A stretch of 8,819 nucleotides of DNA from an uncultured Collinsella sp. GTDB taxonomy: Bacteria > Actinomycetota > Coriobacteriia > Coriobacteriales > Coriobacteriaceae. Below the pieces are notes generated by a model. The model saw only the letters and a list, made by a program, of their open reading frames with translations. It searched no databases and had not been told where the DNA came from. Of this stretch, positions 1-5,308 are shown in pieces. Position numbers and translations under genes: made by a program. Position 1 is the stretch's first letter. Every line of letters begins with the position of its first letter. The DNA is taken from assembly GCA_900546085.1 (NCBI GenBank), contig URBS01000096.1:1-8819 (forward strand). Reading direction: 5' to 3'.

Positions 1-2
1 AG

Positions 3-794
3 CTATTTTGCAATATAGAGCTTGGGATGACTGCGACTGCTCTCGATCGCCGCCGTCATGATGCCCTCGTCGTCTCCATCAACGATGATGCCGTCGAGGT
101 CATCGATCTGCGCGGACTGATAAAAACTGGTTTTGTTGAACTTTCCCTGGTCAACCATCATGTAGCCCTGGTTTGAGTTGGTAAGGTACATATGCTTGAT
201 CATGGCCGAGAAGTCGTGCTCGACGGTAAAACCGTGGTCGGGGTGGAATCCGTCAGCACTGACAAACGCCTTGTCGGCATGTAGTTTGCTCATGCAGTCG
301 AGCGTCAGTGCGCCCGCGAGATAGAGGTGGCCCTTGCGCACGGAGCCGCCCAGCAGCACTACCGAAGCATTGGGGAGATTGAAGCTGGCGTAGTTCGCGA
401 TTGCAAGATCGCCGGTGATAATGGTGATCTCACGCTTGTCCATGAGGGCCTTAGCGAAGTAAAAGCCTGTGGTGCCGATATCAATTACCAGAACATCGCC
501 ATCATCAACAAGAGTTGCTGCGGTTGCGGCGATGGCCTCCTTGGCCTCGACTTGGACATTGATGCGCTCCTCGGGATACGAGATTGCGTTGGAGCGAGAA
601 AGCGATACCGCTCCGCCGCGTACGCGACGCAGCTTGCCTTCGGATTCCAGCGAGATGAGGTCGTGTCGTGCGGTGACTTCCGAAACCGAAAAACGGCGAA
701 CGATGTCGGATACCGAGATATTTGGCTTTTCGGCCAGCCAATTCATGATAAATCGCTGACGCTCGGCCGGTGAAAGGTCTGAAGTAGATGCCAT
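3..794 (-). CDS. DeoR-family transcriptional regulator of the adjacent PTS/transaldolase genes
   Basis: This is a 263-residue DNA-binding regulator, the normal length for the DeoR family. Residues about 12-66 form the N-terminal winged helix-turn-helix, with the family pattern around SVSEVTARHDL and the wing at LRRVRGGAV. Residues about 75-235 form the DeoRC sugar-phosphate sensing domain, with DIGTT (105-109), TGDLAIA (128-134) and LGG (148-150). The reading frame is open to 941, but I chose the ATG at 794 because AAAAGGAG (complement of 801-808) sits 6 bases before it and family homology begins there. The extra 49 upstream residues look like non-coding translation. The gene is divergent from the transaldolase-PTS operon, with 348 bp between them, which is typical of a local regulator. 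In the family the effector is usually a phosphorylated sugar that relieves repression. The specific effector here is not known. UlaR of the E. coli ascorbate operon belongs to the same family. Confidence 0.93.
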   Translation of the reverse strand: MASTSDLSPAERQRFIMNWLAEKPNISVSDIVRRFSVSEVTARHDLISLESEGKLRRVRGGAVSLSRSNAISYPEERINVQVEAKEAIAATAATLVDDGDVLVIDIGTTGFYFAKALMDKREITIITGDLAIANYASFNLPNASVVLLGGSVRKGHLYLAGALTLDCMSKLHADKAFVSADGFHPDHGFTVEHDFSAMIKHMYLTNSNQGYMMVDQGKFNKTSFYQSAQIDDLDGIIVDGDDEGIMTAAIESSRSHPKLYIAK

Positions 795-843
795 ATGCCG
801 CTCCTTTTGAACAAAAGGTAAAAGATGCGCCTTTCGTAATCGA

Positions 844-872
844 AATATAACGTATCGATATGAAAAGAACAA
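844..872 (-). promoter_or_regulatory. Probable sigma-70-type promoter of the DeoR regulator
   Basis: Read on the minus strand, a -35 box TTGTTC (867-872) is followed by a 17-bp spacer and a -10 box TATATT (844-849). Transcription would start near 837 and give a leader of about 43 nt to the ATG at 794. The spacing is optimal and both boxes match the consensus well. The call rests on sequence pattern only. Confidence 0.6.
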
Positions 873-894
873 GGCAAATTCGAATGAATCAAAA

Positions 895-903
895 GAACGG
901 AAT
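895..903 (+). promoter_or_regulatory. Possible operator half-site GAACGGAAT upstream of the regulator promoter
   Basis: These nine bases are identical to the right half of the palindromic site at 4263-4277. They lie about 23 bp upstream of the putative -35 box of the DeoR gene, where they could serve autoregulation. A single 9-mer match is weak on its own. It gains weight from the similar motifs at 993-1000, 1013-1024 and 4263-4277. Confidence 0.35.
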
Positions 904-992
904 GGCATGTCACAAATGCATGCGTAGCAGATAGTTCGCACGTAAACGGGCTATAAAGAGTCTCATTCTGAAGGTGCCGCCCAAAAGAAGTA

Positions 993-1024
993 CGTTCACG
1001 CCCGATATTCGACCGTTCACGGAA
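993..1024 (+). promoter_or_regulatory. Candidate paired operator upstream of transaldolase/PTS operon
   Basis: CGTTCACG occurs at 993-1000 and again at 1014-1021. The starts are exactly 21 bp apart, which is two helical turns. The second copy extends to CCGTTCACGGAA (1013-1024), the reverse complement of the TTCCGTGAACGG found upstream of the second transaldolase gene. A related CCGTTTACG lies on the minus strand at 941-949. I infer binding by the divergent DeoR-family protein. The motif is directly visible, but the binding protein is an inference. Confidence 0.5.
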
Positions 1025-1026
1025 AG

Positions 1027-1068
1027 TTGACAATTGAGCTTTCGATAGCTTTTGAAATGGTTTATAAA
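1027..1068 (+). promoter_or_regulatory. Likely promoter elements of the transaldolase/PTS operon
   Basis: A perfect TTGACA (1027-1032) lies 3 bases after the candidate operator, and TATAAA occurs at 1063-1068. They are 30 bp apart, so they cannot form one ordinary sigma-70 promoter. At 17-bp spacing TTGACA meets TTTTGA (1050-1055), a poor -10 box. A weak TTCGAT (1041-1046) sits 16 bp before TATAAA. The start site is therefore unresolved. A weak promoter needing an activator would fit. Confidence 0.35.
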
Positions 1069-1114
1069 AGAAAACCGAAAAGCTTTTGAAACAAAGAAGA
1101 AGGCTTTCGATAGC
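1038..1114 (+). repeat. Two interleaved short direct repeats in the operon leader/promoter
   Basis: GCTTTCGATAGC occurs at 1038-1049 and 1103-1114, and AGCTTTTGAAA occurs at 1047-1057 and 1081-1091. All copies are exact. GCTTTCGATAGC is itself palindromic at 5 of 6 base pairs, centred on CG, as operators often are. The second copies lie within 30-60 bp of the transaldolase start. They may be sites for a second regulator or parts of a leader structure. No function is shown. Confidence 0.5.
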
Positions 1115-1142
1115 AATAGTGTTAGATGAGAAAGGACCGAAC

Positions 1143-1853
1143 ATGGCGATCAAGGTGTTTGCCGACGGCGCTAACCTCGAGGGTATGCTTGACATGCATG
1201 ACAATGGCAACGTTCAGGGCTTCACGACCAATCCTTCCCTTATGAAGGCCGGCGGCGTGACCGACTACCGCGCTTTTGCCAAGACGGTTCTTGAGCACAT
1301 TACTGATGTGTCGGTCTCTTTTGAGGTATTCGCCGACGACGAGGCGGGTATGGAAGCCGAGGCTCGCGAGATCGCAACCTGGGCAGACAACGTCTACGTT
1401 AAGATCCCGGCGCTCAACACCAAGGGTGAGTCCACTGCCGCGCTGGTCAAGCGCCTTTCTGCCGACGGCATCAAGGTGAATGTCACCACTATCTTCACGC
1501 CCGAGCAGGTCGACGAGTTTGTCGATGCCGTCTCTGCTGAGACCCCCTCTATTCTGTCCATCTTTGCCGGTCGCATTGCCGATACCGGCGTCGATCCGCT
1601 GCCCCTCATGGCGGAGTCCGTAAAGAAGGCTGCCGTTAAGCCTGCTGCCGAGGTTCTCTGGGCGTCTACGCGCGAGGTCCTCAATATCTTCCAGGCGGAG
1701 TCCGTTGGCTGTCAGATCATTACGGTCCCCAATGCCCTTCTTGCCAAGCGCAAGAATTTCGGGAAAGATTTGCTTGAGTACTCGCTTGATACGGTCAAGG
1801 GCTTTGCCCGCGACATTCAGGCGCTTGGTTTTCATATCCTGCCCGAGGAGTAG
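1143..1853 (+). CDS. Short transaldolase (TalC/FSA-like family), copy 1
   Basis: This is a 236-residue single-domain TIM-barrel enzyme of the transaldolase/fructose-6-phosphate aldolase family. It is expected in the cytoplasm, moving a dihydroxyacetone unit between sugar phosphates of the non-oxidative pentose phosphate pathway. Visible active-site residues are Asp8, Asn30 (in TTNP), Glu61 (SFEV), the Schiff-base Lys87 (VYVKIP), Phe141 and Arg144 (FAGRI), and Ser175. Glu61 and Phe141 are the transaldolase choices. E. coli FsaA has Gln59 and Tyr131 at those places, so I call transaldolase rather than aldolase. The ATG at 1143 is chosen for its upstream GAAAGGA and because copy 2 starts with the same MAIKVFADGANLEG. 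It is the first gene of the PTS operon, 9 bases before the IIA gene. It is about 81% identical by hand alignment to copy 2 at 4448-5152 (45 differences in 234 positions). Confidence 0.93.
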   Translation: MAIKVFADGANLEGMLDMHDNGNVQGFTTNPSLMKAGGVTDYRAFAKTVLEHITDVSVSFEVFADDEAGMEAEAREIATWADNVYVKIPALNTKGESTAALVKRLSADGIKVNVTTIFTPEQVDEFVDAVSAETPSILSIFAGRIADTGVDPLPLMAESVKKAAVKPAAEVLWASTREVLNIFQAESVGCQIITVPNALLAKRKNFGKDLLEYSLDTVKGFARDIQALGFHILPEE

Positions 1854-1862
1854 GGGACGAGC

Positions 1863-2309
1863 ATGCTGACCGATCTTCTTAAGCCCGAGCTTGTTGCCTG
1901 CCACGTCGAGGCCTCCGACTGGGAGGAAGCGATCAAGGCATGCGGTAAGTTGCTCGTAGACGCTGGCAAATGCGACCAGAGCTATGTTGACGCCATGATT
2001 TCATCGGTTCACAAATTCGGCCCCTATATGGTCTTGGAAGAGGGCATCGCCATGCCCCACGCTCAGGCAGATGGCAATGTGAGTGAAGCGGGGATCTGTA
2101 TCGTCACGCTTGACCCTGCCATTGCGTTTGGACACGAGGATTTCGATCCGGTTCACGTGCTCGTGGGTATTTGCGCACCCGACCCCAAGGCTCATCTTGG
2201 CTGCTTGGCGGAGCTTTCGCAGATGTTCGAGGACGAGGACTGCGTTGCCAAGCTCAGCGCATGCGATACGCCCGAGCAGGTTTTGGAGACCATGCGTTCA
2301 TTCTTTTAG
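1863..2309 (+). CDS. PTS sugar transporter subunit IIA (mannitol/fructose/ascorbate IIA fold)
   Basis: This is a 148-residue cytoplasmic phosphocarrier of the PTS_EIIA_2 type. It would accept phosphate from HPr and pass it to the IIB protein encoded next. The phosphorylated histidine is His66 in GIAMPHAQ, the family signature. A second conserved histidine is His111 in AHLGCLAEL. The length matches stand-alone UlaC-like IIA proteins. The start is firm: AGGGGA overlaps the stop codon of the transaldolase gene and sits just before ATG 1863. This also argues for translational coupling with that gene. It is unlikely to be a PtsN-type regulatory IIA, because cognate IIB and IIC genes follow directly. 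Sugar specificity cannot be read from IIA. Confidence 0.93.
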   Translation: MLTDLLKPELVACHVEASDWEEAIKACGKLLVDAGKCDQSYVDAMISSVHKFGPYMVLEEGIAMPHAQADGNVSEAGICIVTLDPAIAFGHEDFDPVHVLVGICAPDPKAHLGCLAELSQMFEDEDCVAKLSACDTPEQVLETMRSFF

Positions 2310-2321
2310 GCCTTAATGGCA

Positions 2322-2361
2322 CGGCGATGCGTCGCCGCTTTTGGATAGACGGAAAACCGTC
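2322..2361 (+). other. Two tandem hairpins between IIA and IIB genes
   Basis: CGGCGA-TGCG-TCGCCG (2322-2337) is a perfect 6-bp stem with a 4-base loop, followed closely by TTTT (2339-2342). GACGG-AAAA-CCGTC (2348-2361) is a perfect 5-bp stem with a 4-base loop. Both lie in the 75-base gap after the IIA stop. The first resembles a weak, leaky terminator or a processing site that could lower IIB/IIC expression relative to transaldolase and IIA. The structures are seen in the sequence. The role is inferred. Confidence 0.45.
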
Positions 2362-2384
2362 ACGTGTAGGAGAGGAAGGTTGCC

Positions 2385-2660
2385 ATGCATATCATCACCG
2401 TATGCGGAAACGGCATCGGGTCCAGCCTGATGCTCGCTGGCAAAGTCGAGGAGCTTTGCGAGGAGGAGGGCATCAAGGCCGACGTTGAGTCTATGGACCT
2501 GAACGGTGCTTCTTCCGCAAATCCGGATCTGTTCATCACCGTTAAAGAACTCGCCCCCGAGCTCCACGGCAACGTTGTGATCGTTCGCAGCTATGTGAAC
2601 AAGAAGAAGATCCGCGAAGACGCCCTCGAGGCAATCAAGGCGGCCGCCGCTAACGCCTAA
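2385..2660 (+). CDS. PTS sugar transporter subunit IIB (lactose/ascorbate IIB fold)
   Basis: This is a 91-residue cytoplasmic phosphotransfer protein. Cys7 in TVCGNGIGSSLM is the phosphorylated cysteine, followed by the glycine-rich phosphate-binding loop typical of the PTS_IIB fold (lactose/cellobiose and UlaB/GatB types). The length is normal for a stand-alone IIB. The protein would take phosphate from the IIA encoded upstream and hand it to the sugar bound by IIC. The start ATG 2385 is preceded by AGGAGAGGAAGG. The gene lies 75 bases after IIA, with two hairpins in the gap, and 71 bases before the chosen IIC start. Pairing with an SgaT/UlaA-type IIC supports the UlaB-like reading over lactose or galactitol types. 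Confidence 0.92.
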   Translation: MHIITVCGNGIGSSLMLAGKVEELCEEEGIKADVESMDLNGASSANPDLFITVKELAPELHGNVVIVRSYVNKKKIREDALEAIKAAAANA

Positions 2661-2674
2661 AGCGGCACAAAAAA

Positions 2675-2707
2675 GGGCGGTTCCCTGTGGAAGAGGGAAA
2701 CGCGCCC
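2675..2707 (+). other. Hairpin in the IIB-IIC intergenic gap
   Basis: GGGCG (2675-2679) pairs with CGCCC (2703-2707), and TTCCC (2681-2685) pairs with GGGAA (2695-2699). This leaves a 9-base loop and a small internal bulge. No T-run follows, so it is not a terminator. It ends about 12 bases before the IIC ribosome-binding site (AAAGGAAG, 2719-2726) and could protect or stabilise the IIC message. Confidence 0.4.
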
Positions 2708-2731
2708 ACGTTAGAGAGAAAGGAAGCGCAG

Positions 2732-4123
2732 ATGCAAGCCATCCTTCCCATACTTGAGTTTATCCAATCGATTCTGACCAAGCCAGCGTGGATTATGGGT
2801 CTATTTGCCTTTGTGGGCCTTGTCGCGCTTAAGCGTCCTGCCCACAAGGTGATGACGGGCACCCTGAAGCCCATTCTTGGTTACATCATGCTGTCCGCCG
2901 GCGCCGCTGTTGTTCAGGAGAACCTTGCTCCGCTGGGTACCTTCATCGAGACCGGTTTCCACATCACCGGCGTCGTGCCCAACAACGAGGTCGTTGTTTC
3001 GATGGCTCAGAGCGTCCTCGGCGTTCAGACCATGATGATCCTGATTCTCGGCTATGTCGTGAACATTATCATTGCCCGCTTTACCAAGTTTAAGTACATC
3101 TTCCTGACGGGCCATCACAGCATGTTTATGGCCTGCCTGCTGTCTGCCGTTCTGCAGGCATCTGGCTTCCAGGATGTCCAGCTTGTCATCGTGGGCGGCA
3201 TGTTCCTGGGCCTCGTGAGCGCTATGCTTCCCGCCGTTGGTCAGCGTTTCACCGAGAAGGTTACCGATGGCGATGAAATCGCCATGGGCCACTTCGGTTC
3301 ACTCGCCTATTACATCTCCGCTGCAGTCGGTACGCTTTTTGCTAAGGACGCCGAGGAGAACAGCACCGAGAAGATCGAGGTTCCCGAGAAGTTCGCCTTC
3401 CTGCGCGACACTACCATCTCCACGGCTCTTACCATGGCCTTCTTCTACCTGGTTACCGCTTTCGCCGCTTACATCGCAGATCCTGCGGTCGTTACCAAGA
3501 CCGCTGGCGGCGACAACGTGATTGTCTATGCCCTGACCTGTGCCCTGTCCTTCGCCGTTGGTGTCACCATCGTCTATAACGGCGTTCGTATGATCCTTGC
3601 CGACCTGGTCCCGGCTTTCCAGGGCATCTCCAACAAGCTGATCCCCGGTGCCATCCCCGCCGTCGACTGCGCTGTCTTCTTCCCCTATGCTCCCACCGCC
3701 GTCATCCTCGGCTTTGTTGCCTCCTTCATCGGTGGCGTGGTCGGTATGTTCATCGTGGGCGCTACCCTGGGCATCTTCATCATCCCGGGCATGGTTCCCC
3801 ACTTCTTCTGCGGTGCTACCGCGGGCATCTACGGCAATGCTACCGGCGGTCGCAAGGGCGCAGCTCTTGGCGCTTTCGTCAACGGCCTGCTCATCACCTT
3901 TGCCCCGGCCCTGCTCCTGCCCGTTCTTGACGTCTTTGGCTTCAAGAACACTACGTTCGGCGACTTCGATTTCTCCGTCATTGGTATTACGCTCGGCCGC
4001 GCTGCCGAGGCCTTCGGTACCACCGGTGTCTACGCGATTCTTGCTGTCCTTCTGGTCGTTGCCTTCGTCCCCAACTTCATCCACACCAAGGGTGTTGTGA
4101 TCAATCACGTTGAGGAAGAGTAA
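2732..4123 (+). CDS. PTS transporter subunit IIC, SgaT/UlaA (ascorbate-type) family
   Basis: This is a 463-residue polytopic membrane permease, close to E. coli UlaA (465). It is hydrophobic throughout, with many membrane segments. UlaA-family landmarks are LTGHH (125-129), VTDG...GH (177-187), NGVRM (283-287), LIPGAIPAVDCA (303-314) and IPGMVP (351-356). His187 and Asp312 align with UlaA His194 and Asp314. Other UlaA ascorbate contacts as I recall them (Thr86, Tyr87, Gln139, Gln195) are replaced by Asn, Glu, Phe and Phe in an ungapped local alignment, so another substrate is likely. I chose ATG 2732 because AAAGGAAG precedes it and because an upstream GTG (2687) would add 15 polar residues and run through a hairpin. 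It is the last gene of the operon, and a strong terminator follows. IIC carries the sugar across the membrane while IIB phosphorylates it. Confidence 0.92.
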   Translation: MQAILPILEFIQSILTKPAWIMGLFAFVGLVALKRPAHKVMTGTLKPILGYIMLSAGAAVVQENLAPLGTFIETGFHITGVVPNNEVVVSMAQSVLGVQTMMILILGYVVNIIIARFTKFKYIFLTGHHSMFMACLLSAVLQASGFQDVQLVIVGGMFLGLVSAMLPAVGQRFTEKVTDGDEIAMGHFGSLAYYISAAVGTLFAKDAEENSTEKIEVPEKFAFLRDTTISTALTMAFFYLVTAFAAYIADPAVVTKTAGGDNVIVYALTCALSFAVGVTIVYNGVRMILADLVPAFQGISNKLIPGAIPAVDCAVFFPYAPTAVILGFVASFIGGVVGMFIVGATLGIFIIPGMVPHFFCGATAGIYGNATGGRKGAALGAFVNGLLITFAPALLLPVLDVFGFKNTTFGDFDFSVIGITLGRAAEAFGTTGVYAILAVLLVVAFVPNFIHTKGVVINHVEEE

Positions 4124-4180
4124 TCCAGGCATACGTTAAGCCCTAATCGGGCGGAGCTCCGATAACCGGCTCCTACACGG

Positions 4181-4217
4181 AAGCGGTGACGTCTCAAATG
4201 AGGCGTCACCGCTTTTT
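4181..4217 (+). terminator. Intrinsic terminator of the transaldolase/PTS operon
   Basis: A 15-bp stem (4181-4195 with 4200-4214, one G-T pair) has the loop AAAT, and T5 spans 4213-4217. It lies 57 bases after the IIC stop and separates the PTS operon from the second transaldolase gene, which must then have its own promoter. Confidence 0.9.
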
Positions 4218-4262
4218 GCTTTGGAGCGATTGTGAATATGAGCCGGCGAGGCGCTGCTTCTG

Positions 4263-4277
4263 TTCCGTGAACGGAAT
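4263..4277 (+). promoter_or_regulatory. Candidate operator palindrome TTCCGTGAACGGAA upstream of second transaldolase
   Basis: TTCCGT and ACGGAA form a perfect 6-bp inverted repeat around a GA centre. Twelve of its bases (TTCCGTGAACGG) recur inverted at 1013-1024 before the first transaldolase operon, and GAACGGAAT recurs at 895-903 near the regulator promoter. A weaker CCGTTC lies at 4346-4351. This is the most complete copy and may represent the full recognition site of the neighbouring DeoR-type protein. Confidence 0.55.
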
Positions 4278-4290
4278 CAAACGCAATGAT

Positions 4291-4309
4291 CGGCAAAAAC
4301 GTTTTGCCG
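4291..4309 (+). promoter_or_regulatory. Second palindrome CGGCAAAAACGTTTTGCCG before transaldolase copy 2
   Basis: CGGCAAAA (4291-4298) and TTTTGCCG (4302-4309) are perfect inverted 8-bp arms with a 3-base centre, 14 bp downstream of the TTCCGT palindrome and 12 bp upstream of a TATAAA. No T-run follows, so it is not a terminator. The AAAACGTTTT core with central CG resembles LacI/GalR-type operators. It has no copy before the first operon, so it may give the second gene separate control. Confidence 0.4.
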
Positions 4310-4321
4310 CTGGGGCGTCGA

Positions 4322-4411
4322 TATAAAAATAGTAAATCTGCAAAACCGTTCGCCGAGAAGATAAAAACCCGCAGCTCACGCCTTGATAAACATAGGTAAA
4401 GTGTTTAGCAG
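4322..4411 (+). promoter_or_regulatory. Possible promoter elements of the second transaldolase gene
   Basis: TATAAA at 4322-4327 is a good -10-like box, 46 bp after the operator palindrome (39 bp in the first operon), but no convincing -35 box sits 16-18 bp before it. A second option is TTGATA (4383-4388) with TAGCAG (4406-4411) at 17-bp spacing. That has a good -35 and a poor -10, with start near 4418. I cannot choose between them from sequence. Confidence 0.3.
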
Positions 4412-4447
4412 TTTATCGGCCGTATGCTAACGAAAGGAATCAGGCAG

Positions 4448-5152
4448 ATGGCAATCAAGGTGTTCGCTGACGGTGCAAACCTCGAGGGCATGCTCGACAT
4501 GTACGAGAACGGCAACGTTCAGGGTTTCACGACCAACCCGTCCCTTATGAAAAAGGGTGGCGTGACGGATTACCGCGCGTTTGCCAAGGAGGTCCTGGCT
4601 CACATCACCGATGTGCCTGTGTCGTTTGAGGTCTTTGCCGACGACGTCGAGACCATGGAGGTCGAGGCCCGCGAGATCGCTACCTGGGCCGAGAACGTCT
4701 ACGTCAAGATTCCGTGCGTGACCACCAAGGGCGAGTCCACCGCCGAGCTGGTGCGCAAGCTTTCCGCCGACGGCATCAAGGTCAACGTCACCACCATCTT
4801 TACTCCCGAGCAGGTCGATGAGATGGTCGAGGCTGTTGACACCGAGACGCCGTCTATCATCTCGCTCTTTGCCGGCCGTATCGCCGATACCGGCGTTGAC
4901 CCCATTCCGTTTATGACGGAGTCGGTTAAGAAGGCCGCCGCCAAGCCCAACTGCGAGGTCCTGTGGGCGTCCACGCGCGAGCTCATCAACATCTACCAGG
5001 CCGAAGCCTGCGGTTGCCAGATCATCACGGTGCCCAACAGCATCCTGGCCAAGCGCAAGAACATCGGCCGCGACCCGTACGAGGTCTCGCTCGACACCGT
5101 GCGCGGCTTTGCCAAGGATATCGCCTCGCTCGGTTTCCATATCCTGCCGTAA
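4448..5152 (+). CDS. Short transaldolase (TalC/FSA-like family), copy 2
   Basis: This is a 234-residue paralogue of the transaldolase at 1143-1853, about 81% identical over its full length. It lacks only the two C-terminal glutamates of copy 1. The same catalytic set is present: Asp8, Asn30, Glu61, Lys87 in VYVKIP, Phe141, Arg144 and Ser175. The same reaction, dihydroxyacetone transfer between sugar phosphates through a Lys87 Schiff base, is therefore expected. Copy-specific changes are scattered and mostly conservative. Extra cysteines appear at 90, 169 and 188. The start is ATG 4448, with AAAGGA 9 bases upstream. The in-frame ATG at 4424 has no good ribosome-binding site and its extra residues have no counterpart in copy 1. 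The gene stands alone between two terminators. It may be a constitutive or differently controlled isoenzyme, or part of the same regulon through the shared TTCCGTGAACGG site. Codons are richer in third-position C/G than in copy 1. Confidence 0.93.
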   Translation: MAIKVFADGANLEGMLDMYENGNVQGFTTNPSLMKKGGVTDYRAFAKEVLAHITDVPVSFEVFADDVETMEVEAREIATWAENVYVKIPCVTTKGESTAELVRKLSADGIKVNVTTIFTPEQVDEMVEAVDTETPSIISLFAGRIADTGVDPIPFMTESVKKAAAKPNCEVLWASTRELINIYQAEACGCQIITVPNSILAKRKNIGRDPYEVSLDTVRGFAKDIASLGFHILP

Positions 5153-5307
5153 CGCGAACGCTGGCTACATCGCGGGTTGTTCGCCCCGGCCTTTCCTTTC
5201 CCTATCGCTCACGCGCTTCGCGAGGGTCGCGCTAGGCAAAGGAAAGGCCGGGGCTGCCGACACGAGCTTGCCGGCAAGTTAGCACTCGGCTTCCATATCC
5301 TGCCGTA
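5129..5307 (+). repeat. 23-bp duplicate of the 3' end of transaldolase copy 2
   Basis: The last 23 bases of the gene before the final stop base (5129-5151, encoding the LGFHILP end) recur at 5285-5307 with one mismatch (T5134 against C5290). The second copy again reads LGFHILP and stop (TAG). The copies are 156 bp apart, with a long hairpin between them. It could be a remnant of a tandem gene duplication or a duplicated target of an inserted sequence. Confidence 0.75.
5184..5253 (+). repeat. Long hairpin with perfect 16-bp arms
   Basis: CCCCGGCCTTTCCTTT (5184-5199) is perfectly complementary to AAAGGAAAGGCCGGGG (5238-5253). Pairing continues inward with CCTA/TAGG after one mismatch, and a small CGCG-CTT-CGCG stem-loop (5212-5222) sits near the centre. 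No T-run follows on either strand, so it is not a classical terminator. It lies 31 bases after the transaldolase stop and may stabilise the 3' end, or be a REP/MITE-like repeat. Confidence 0.7.
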
Positions 5308-5308
5308 G

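Noticed and set aside
795..941. N-terminal extension of the DeoR regulator to 941
   Set aside because: The added residues show no family similarity, the frame runs over the putative promoter, and a good ribosome-binding site precedes ATG 794.
1086..1142. Earlier start for transaldolase copy 1
   Set aside because: Copy 2 aligns from the MAIKVFADG start, and GAAAGGA precedes ATG 1143. The upstream frame covers repeats in the promoter region.
1122..1904. Open frame of 260 codons on the minus strand opposite transaldolase copy 1, with a similar one at 4427-5140
   Set aside because: Both are antisense shadows of the two paralogous transaldolase genes. Their resemblance to each other follows from the similarity of the sense genes.
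1863..4123. A true L-ascorbate utilisation (ula) operon
   Set aside because: The transporter family fits, but no ulaD, ulaE, ulaF or ulaG-like gene is present in the window and the IIC ligand residues differ.
4291..4309. Catabolite-control cre site
   Set aside because: It has the central CG but not the flanking TG and CA bases of the cre consensus in the required positions.
5184..5253. The 16-bp-arm hairpin as an intrinsic terminator of transaldolase copy 2
   Set aside because: No T-run follows the stem on either strand. The hairpin at 5390-5434 is a better terminator candidate.
5129..5307. CRISPR-like repeat unit
   Set aside because: There are only two copies, one inside a coding sequence. 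The interval is not of spacer length and no further repeats exist.
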